Source: Paraphysomonas bandaiensis
Taxonomy: Eukaryota > Chrysophyceae
NCBI GenBank assembly: GCA_965644295.1
Contig: CBFFRP010000054.1
Span: 1 to 64,000 of the forward strand
Reading direction: 5' to 3'
Length of the DNA: 64,000 nucleotides
The notes beneath the pieces are model-generated. The model searched no databases. It saw only the letters and a program-made list of their open reading frames with translations, and was not told the DNA's origin. Shown piece after piece: positions 58,657 through 64,000 of the stretch. Every line of letters begins with the position of its first letter. Position 1 is the first letter of the stretch. The position numbers and the translations under genes are program-made.

Positions 58657-60192
58657 TCATCTAACTAGCTCGGAACACACCTTCTCGTCAACTAGCATGC
58701 TTCTTCCTGTTAATTATCAGTGGAACGGCATGAAGTGCATCATGTTGGTGTGTTGATGACTTAGACTGTTCTCAATATAGGAAGAGTAATATAGAATAAA
58801 CAGCACATAGAGAGTGGCACCTTCCAGGTGTTTTCCACTGCTCAGAAGATATTGTAAGAATGAGAACTACTCTCAGAGGTGTGCAATCGTAAAAATGTAA
58901 CTATTTGATTTTTAAGCAATTTACGCTGCACATGGCCAACGTAAACCTGAGTTTCTGGTTAGATCTCCATTCCTCGTTTTTTCACATAATGAATTCAGAA
59001 GCAAAAAACTAAATTGTAAAACAACACACACACAATTAATGAGTCAAGTGTGAAGCGATCGATTACTTATGACACCAAACAAGAAACTAAGCTAAGATCT
59101 AAGAACAAAATAGTTAAGATATGAAACCCTTCATGCCTGGTACTCTTTTTGTATTACTGTATTCATGTGTGAGTACTGCATAGTATACTCTAGATACGTT
59201 GAGTATAACACCCAAGTGTTATATACGTGAGATTTGTCGAGTCATTTCACATTCACAACTGTGATCGTTGATATCATGACACCAAACAAAAAAACAAGCC
59301 GTGAACAACAGTCTCCTAAGTCCTAAGGTCATGTGTTCAACACTTGCGTGAATGTTAATCGACACCTGAATGAGAAAAACTCAACAGGAGACTTGTTGTT
59401 TGTGTTTGTACTCAAACAGCATTCTGTCTGTTGTACTGTATAGTTTACATGAATACAGTTTTACAACAAAAGTATCATGCATGAAGCATGAAAAATTTCA
59501 TATCTCAACAAATATATGTTACATGAAGAGAGGTCATGAAAGTGACCCCGTGTGAACTCAGTTTTAGAACAATGAAGTCATAGCTGTAGCCTTTTAGGAT
59601 GTGTCCATATTCAATGTTAAAAACTATATACTTTGTAATAGTTTTTGTATAAGAATTCAAAACTCTGGTGAGTACAGTAACACAGTGAGTATATCATACA
59701 TAACGGATGTAATACTTCAACTGCCCCCTGAATACGAAATACGAACACGTAAAACAAAAACGCGAAAGCCAGATAACTTCTTAAGATAAAATTCTTAAAG
59801 AAAACTGAATATCTTAGAAAATGAACACCCGAATATTAAAAGAACATAGAAAAAATAAGAAGTATAATCTGGTAATAAATATGACAAAACATTTGAACTT
59901 ATATATATGCTATATATATCTTTATATTTATTTAAAATCAAAGGATTCTATAGTTCTAAACGGTTTGCCTGTTGACCTTGTGCATTTAACAAATACATAA
60001 ATGTACACAACAATAGAATATTTTGATTTAAATAGATGATTGACAACAAAATTCAAGAGAATATTGAGGAACATATAGAACAATCGCTTATTGAATCAGT
60101 TGACTGCCAACACAAAGACGAGCATTGAAATCACAAAAATCAAGTCAGCAAGATTATTATCACGAGGTGGTACATATTTAAAAGTAACCGCA
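58657..60192. other. Intergenic region
   Basis: About 1.5 kb, AT-rich. A short word repeats near 59,068 and 59,276 (ATGACACCAAACAA, then AAACAAGC or AAACTAAGC), suggesting an old duplication. ORFs of about 60 codons at 59,370-59,555 and 59,601-59,789 lack motifs. Confidence 0.45.
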
Positions 60193-60870
60193 CTAACTAT
60201 GTTTACTCATCATTACAGCTACTAATTCATCTACATCGTCAACTCCTTTCTTAACATCAAACTGTTTCAAACGAGACTTAGTTCTGTAGTAGTCTACAAC
60301 TGGGCCAGTTTCAGTGTCAAAAGCATCAAATCGCCTTGCAATTGTTTCCTCAGTATCATCACCTCTACAAATCAAATCACGGGAGGAAGAGCATTTTTCA
60401 TTTCCCAGAGGGCATGTATTAGGATCGGGGAGTATTGCGGGCATCATATGACCATTATGATTAACATCAGCAACATTGAAGTTTTGCCCACACCCAGCGC
60501 ATATACGCCGTCCAAGAAGCTTTTGAATAGCAACATTTCTATCTAAGTGAATGTATACAGGAATAATGTCTGGAACACAGGACTCGAGATATTCTGCTTG
60601 CTCTACGTTTCTAGGAAACCCATCAATTATCATGCCTGTATCACATTTGTTTATTTCTTCGCGAATAATTTTACATGCCAAATTTGTAGGAATTAATCGA
60701 CCAGTATTAACAAATCTTTCAATTTCTAAACCTAATTTAGATTTGTTGTTAAGTTCTTTTCTAATAATGTCTCCAAGTGATAAGTGTTTGAATGCTAGTT
60801 TCTTGCATATAAGAGTTGCAAATGTACCCTTACCAACTCCAGGGGCTCCAATAAAACAGTATTTACTCAT
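60193..60870 (-). CDS. Adenylate kinase, 225 aa
   Basis: Single exon. P-loop GAPGVGKGT (residues 8-16), NMP-binding part with LSLGDIIRKE and NTGRLIPTNL, IIDGFPRNVEQAEYLE, and the LID with RRICAGCGQNFNV through GDDTEETIARRFDAFD, which contains the catalytic Arg. The LID is long (like AK2 or plastid forms) and has Cys pairs (CAGC; CPLGNEKC) that could bind zinc. It interconverts ATP, AMP and two ADP. A long LID and no targeting signal suggest a cytosolic or intermembrane form. Confidence 0.95.
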   Translation of the reverse strand: MSKYCFIGAPGVGKGTFATLICKKLAFKHLSLGDIIRKELNNKSKLGLEIERFVNTGRLIPTNLACKIIREEINKCDTGMIIDGFPRNVEQAEYLESCVPDIIPVYIHLDRNVAIQKLLGRRICAGCGQNFNVADVNHNGHMMPAILPDPNTCPLGNEKCSSSRDLICRGDDTEETIARRFDAFDTETGPVVDYYRTKSRLKQFDVKKGVDDVDELVAVMMSKHS

Positions 60871-61331
60871 TTTCCAATTTAATAAAATTGAATAATGTGT
60901 AATTTATTAATAATTAACATACTGATAATGTACAGTGACTGTGTAAGATGCCTTGGAGTCCATTAGAGTCCACACTACGTTGTGTGTGTGTTCAATGACC
61001 TGCTCACTGCCCCACACACAGGACAGTGTATTGGGGTATTTCGGTATTTCATATTTCGCACTTATAGAAAACCAGTTTATGTTGATAAATATCAGACTTT
61101 TTATAGTAAATTCTGAAAAATATAGCAATTCTGTATTGAGAAATTCAGTATTATGATGCATATTCATTCACTCTATGTACAATCCACTCTATTCATAGCT
61201 GTATACCGTGCGTACATGCATATGAGCGACTGCACTCATAGTATCACTATCCTCCTGCGAGATCTTAATGGAACTATTAATACAATCACCATTATAATAA
61301 TCAATAAATTCTTTATCAAATTAATCATAAC
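60871..61331. other. Intergenic region between divergent genes
   Basis: AT-rich; it presumably holds promoters of adenylate kinase (minus) and the peptidase gene (plus). No specific site can be supported. Confidence 0.4.
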
Positions 61332-63612
61332 ATGATGATATTCTTCCCTTTATTTATTGTAATCATTGCAATGATCTTCTATATATATTCCAGTGTATTC
61401 CCTTCTCATGAGGACATCACATGCCATCATATGGATATCATTCCAGTTCAATCAAGTGATGATCTCACTAGATATGGTGAATGTTTTTTTCAAGATAGTT
61501 ATGAAGATTCAAGAAAACAGTTTATTGAGTTATCTCAGGTGAGATGTGTATTATATGATATATATGTGGGTGTAATGAGATATGTAGAGATGTAATGCAA
61601 GTATGTTCGAGTTGCCAGTAACAGACAACTTGATCACTGATGTTTCTATCATTCACGGCTCGGAAGATAGCTATCTCATCCATATATCTGGCACACATGG
61701 TCAGTTCATGTAATGAATTTTAGATGCAATGTTGATGTGCATCTCTGTATTGTGTGACGTTATTTTTTGTTATGAATTCATGCAGGGGTAGAAGGCTTTG
61801 CGGGAAGCGGAATTCAGGTGAGTTTCACAATTACTTATGTTTATCATATGCACTGCAAAATACCAAGTGACAATTATTGATCTATGTTGCATCGTTTGGG
61901 TGCGTGTAAGTGTACTCAGTATATGTGCAGGCTGCAATGCTGTATATACTCTCGCAAAATCCAGCGAAGTACACTGGACCGACTTTGGTGTTTGTACATG
62001 CTCTAAATCCTTATGGATTTGCACACAAGAGGAGGTTTAACGAAGAGAACATTGACCTCAACAGGTATTATACAATTTGCTCAATGTCCAGACGTTTTAA
62101 CAAAAATTGAATAGGAACTTTATGACTGATGCTCAGTTTGAAGGTGTCAAAAAAAGAGATCCTGATTTTGCAGGATATATAAAACTTTCGGATTACTTCA
62201 ACCCACCATTTAAACCTCATGACTTAAATGTCTTGAATTATATCCAGACGTCACTCAATTTGCTTGTGTCATGTGAGACGCTGTTGTTTGCCGCATAGGG
62301 TTCGCAATAATATAATATATAGATGTAAAGCACAGCCCAGCTTATGTTAAAGCGGCTCTCATTTCAGGGAACTATCACACTCCTAAAGGTGTGCAAGTAT
62401 TATGTATTTTATTTGTTATTTCTCGTAGTTACCGTTCTGTGATATTGCTTAGGCCTTTTCTTTGGAGGAGAGGGTCGAACGAAATCCATTGTAAATCTTT
62501 TAAGTTTCCTCTTTAACAACAGCGAAATAACTGGGCTTAATTTTGATGGAATTAAGAAGATGGTCATGATCGACGTGCATACTGGCTTGGGGCCAATAGG
62601 TGAAGCAGAATCATTGGCAGATATGTGAATGATTAGCACCTTTACTCCATGTGAAATTGGATTATCTCTTTGGAAGAATAATGTGGTATATTCAGGTGTG
62701 GACACTTTTTTGCCTCATCTGGGTGATTCGAACAGCGCCGAAGTAATCGAAGCAGTTTTTCCTACAGGTACGAATACGCACGTACACAGTTCATGCATTA
62801 TTGCTTGAGTTCACATCTTCTTAGAATACGCTTCTGGCTCGTCGCGGACTGAGACAGGAGCCATTAAACCCTGGTTGTCAGGTATGATTGGGTTTCCTGT
62901 TCTAGATGCATTCATTCAGTAAATTATTCTTCATTGTTCCCTGTGACCTGACATGTTATCAGCTAATGCCAAGGCTGTGGATGCGGGTTATGAGTTCTCC
63001 ACTGGATTCTCCACTGAGTACTTCGGGTAGGATTCATGATAACTTGTATACCGCGAACGTGTATCCGCTGTCGTCATATGTGGTACTGAGATAGATTAAT
63101 ATTTTTGCGGAAATTGCAGCACCGAAGTTCGGCCTGATCTGAACTCTTCTTCTCGAGTTAACATTGTGCAGGTTAGATATTAGCTGGTGTATGCGGTGTG
63201 CTATTTTGAATATATCATCTGCATGCATTTGTTCTTATATTCATTGTCACTGCAGGAGTTTGGAACTTATCCTGCGGTGCTTGTTGGAATGGTATTTATA
63301 GACTGGTATCTAGTAGTGTATGTGTCACAAGGAGGTTTTAGGGACTCGTGTTGGAGAATCAGGCCTTTCAATACGGAACGCTGGAGTGAGTCTGTTAGTC
63401 GTAGTTTTGTTTAGACGTAATCGTCTTCGTAGGCAGCGTGAGTTTTATGGCAATCGATTAAAGAATTTGTTCTACGTGAAAAACAAGAAATGGACACGCT
63501 CAGTGAGTCGGAGAGGAGTCACTGTTATCCAACAGGTGAGTAAAATAACTTATGGGGTTTTAAGTAATGTACTTTCCTCTTTGTGCAGGCGATGAGATTT
63601 TTGGAATCGTAA
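61332..63612 (+). CDS. M14-like metallopeptidase (DUF2817 family), one in-frame TGA
   Basis: Multi-exon gene whose introns are each about 45-110 nt; ATG 61,332, TAA 63,610-63,612. An N-terminal membrane anchor (MMIFFPLFIVIIAMIFYIYS) is followed by zinc-site motif GTHGVEGFAGSGIQ (HxxE), ENIDLNRNF (Asn-Arg), PKGLFFGGEGRTKS, IDVHTGLGPIGEAE (His ligand), and EFGTYPAVLVG (catalytic Glu), in that order. The C-terminal part ends GVTVIQQAMRFLES. This is the DUF2817 branch of the M14 carboxypeptidase-like fold. Oddity: after GEAESLADM the frame has a TGA (about 62,626), then continues with STFTPCEIGLSLWKN and SAEVIEAVFPTEYASG. It may be a recent null allele, a sequencing error or a readthrough. All catalytic motifs are otherwise intact. 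Confidence 0.85.
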
Positions 63613-64000
63613 GCCTCATCGCATGTACGCCACGTAACATTTCTAACACGGCTGTTTCTGAAGTTTTTTTTCCTACCTAATACTTATGTTATGTATCAAC
63701 TATAAAGCAGTTGTAATTTATATAAAATATCTATACGTCACTTTAATTGTTTTTCATTGCGTTGTGCAATCACCAGGTACCAGAATTAGTATTCTACGAA
63801 AACAGGATAATATTTCAAATTATTTCACAGGACTCCTTTTTTCATTTTCACTACTGAAAATTACGAATAAAGTGTTCAGCATCCAGCACGCGCAGATAAG
63901 AAGTGTATGACAGCTAGAACGGAACGTAATGTATACAGAGTGTATAGTGACCATAAAAAACTCAATGGAAAAAACATTGCGAATAAGTTAGATGACCATG
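63613..64000. other. Window end, no gene supported
   Basis: AT-rich; a 74-codon ORF at 63,686-63,910 has no motif. It may belong to the next gene outside the window. Confidence 0.4.

Noticed and set aside
1-64000. tRNA genes, CRISPR arrays, bacterial operons
   Set aside because: I looked for T-loop GTTCGA contexts with A-box partners and found none convincing; the DNA is intron-rich and eukaryotic, so the bacterial features do not apply.

Overview
This window is nuclear DNA of a eukaryotic microbe. Genes are split by many short GT-AG introns, most of them 46-60 nt, with AT-rich intergenic DNA and dispersed repeats between them. Stops TAA, TAG and TGA are all used, so the code looks standard. 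The best lineage clue is the bZIP protein at 16.3-17.8 kb: its basic region (NREHARNTRLRKK) and its C-terminal PAS domain are of a type I associate with stramenopiles (diatoms, oomycetes and relatives). A stramenopile is my best guess; the species is not recognised. All exon joins were made by eye from frame and GT-AG continuity.

Layout. 0-10 kb: a tandem copy of a dispersed hairpin repeat (R1), a 573-aa protein of unknown family (1.6-3.6 kb, minus), a CLC chloride/proton transporter (4.6-6.6 kb), a retroelement-like remnant (7.4-8.0 kb) and a secreted 367-aa protein of unknown family (8.3-9.6 kb, minus). 10-20 kb: an RGG-box protein, a broken PD-(D/E)XK nuclease-like gene, several tandem and inverted repeats, the bZIP-PAS regulator and a second copy of the retroelement-like remnant. 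20-30 kb: a GST-fold protein, a 350-bp tetranucleotide microsatellite, an 18-exon PH plus sterol glucosyltransferase gene and a 282-aa unknown protein. 30-40 kb: a 5S rRNA gene on the minus strand (absent from any ORF view), a small protein with a SHI/LRP1-type zinc finger, a tandem AAA ATPase with altered Walker B motifs, more repeats, and a rhomboid protease with UIM-like motifs.

40-50 kb: TYW1 (wybutosine synthesis), a decayed Ty1/copia retrotransposon with a head-to-head inverted duplication, a divergent cyclophilin and a two-TM coiled protein. 50-64 kb: a two-TM membrane protein, an HCF101-type Fe-S scaffold ATPase (DUF59 + ApbC + DUF971), a small PP1-docking-motif protein, a PH protein ending in CC, a short DHHC-like (HHHC) palmitoyltransferase, adenylate kinase, and an M14-like (DUF2817) metallopeptidase with one in-frame TGA.

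The genes do not form one pathway; this looks like an ordinary gene-dense chromosome arm with both strands mixed. Several proteins act at membranes (CLC, sterol glucosyltransferase, rhomboid, PH-CC protein, DHHC protein). TYW1, HCF101 and adenylate kinase are housekeeping. The accessory parts are the R1/R2/R3 repeats, the retroelement remnants, the copia element and the nuclease-like gene.
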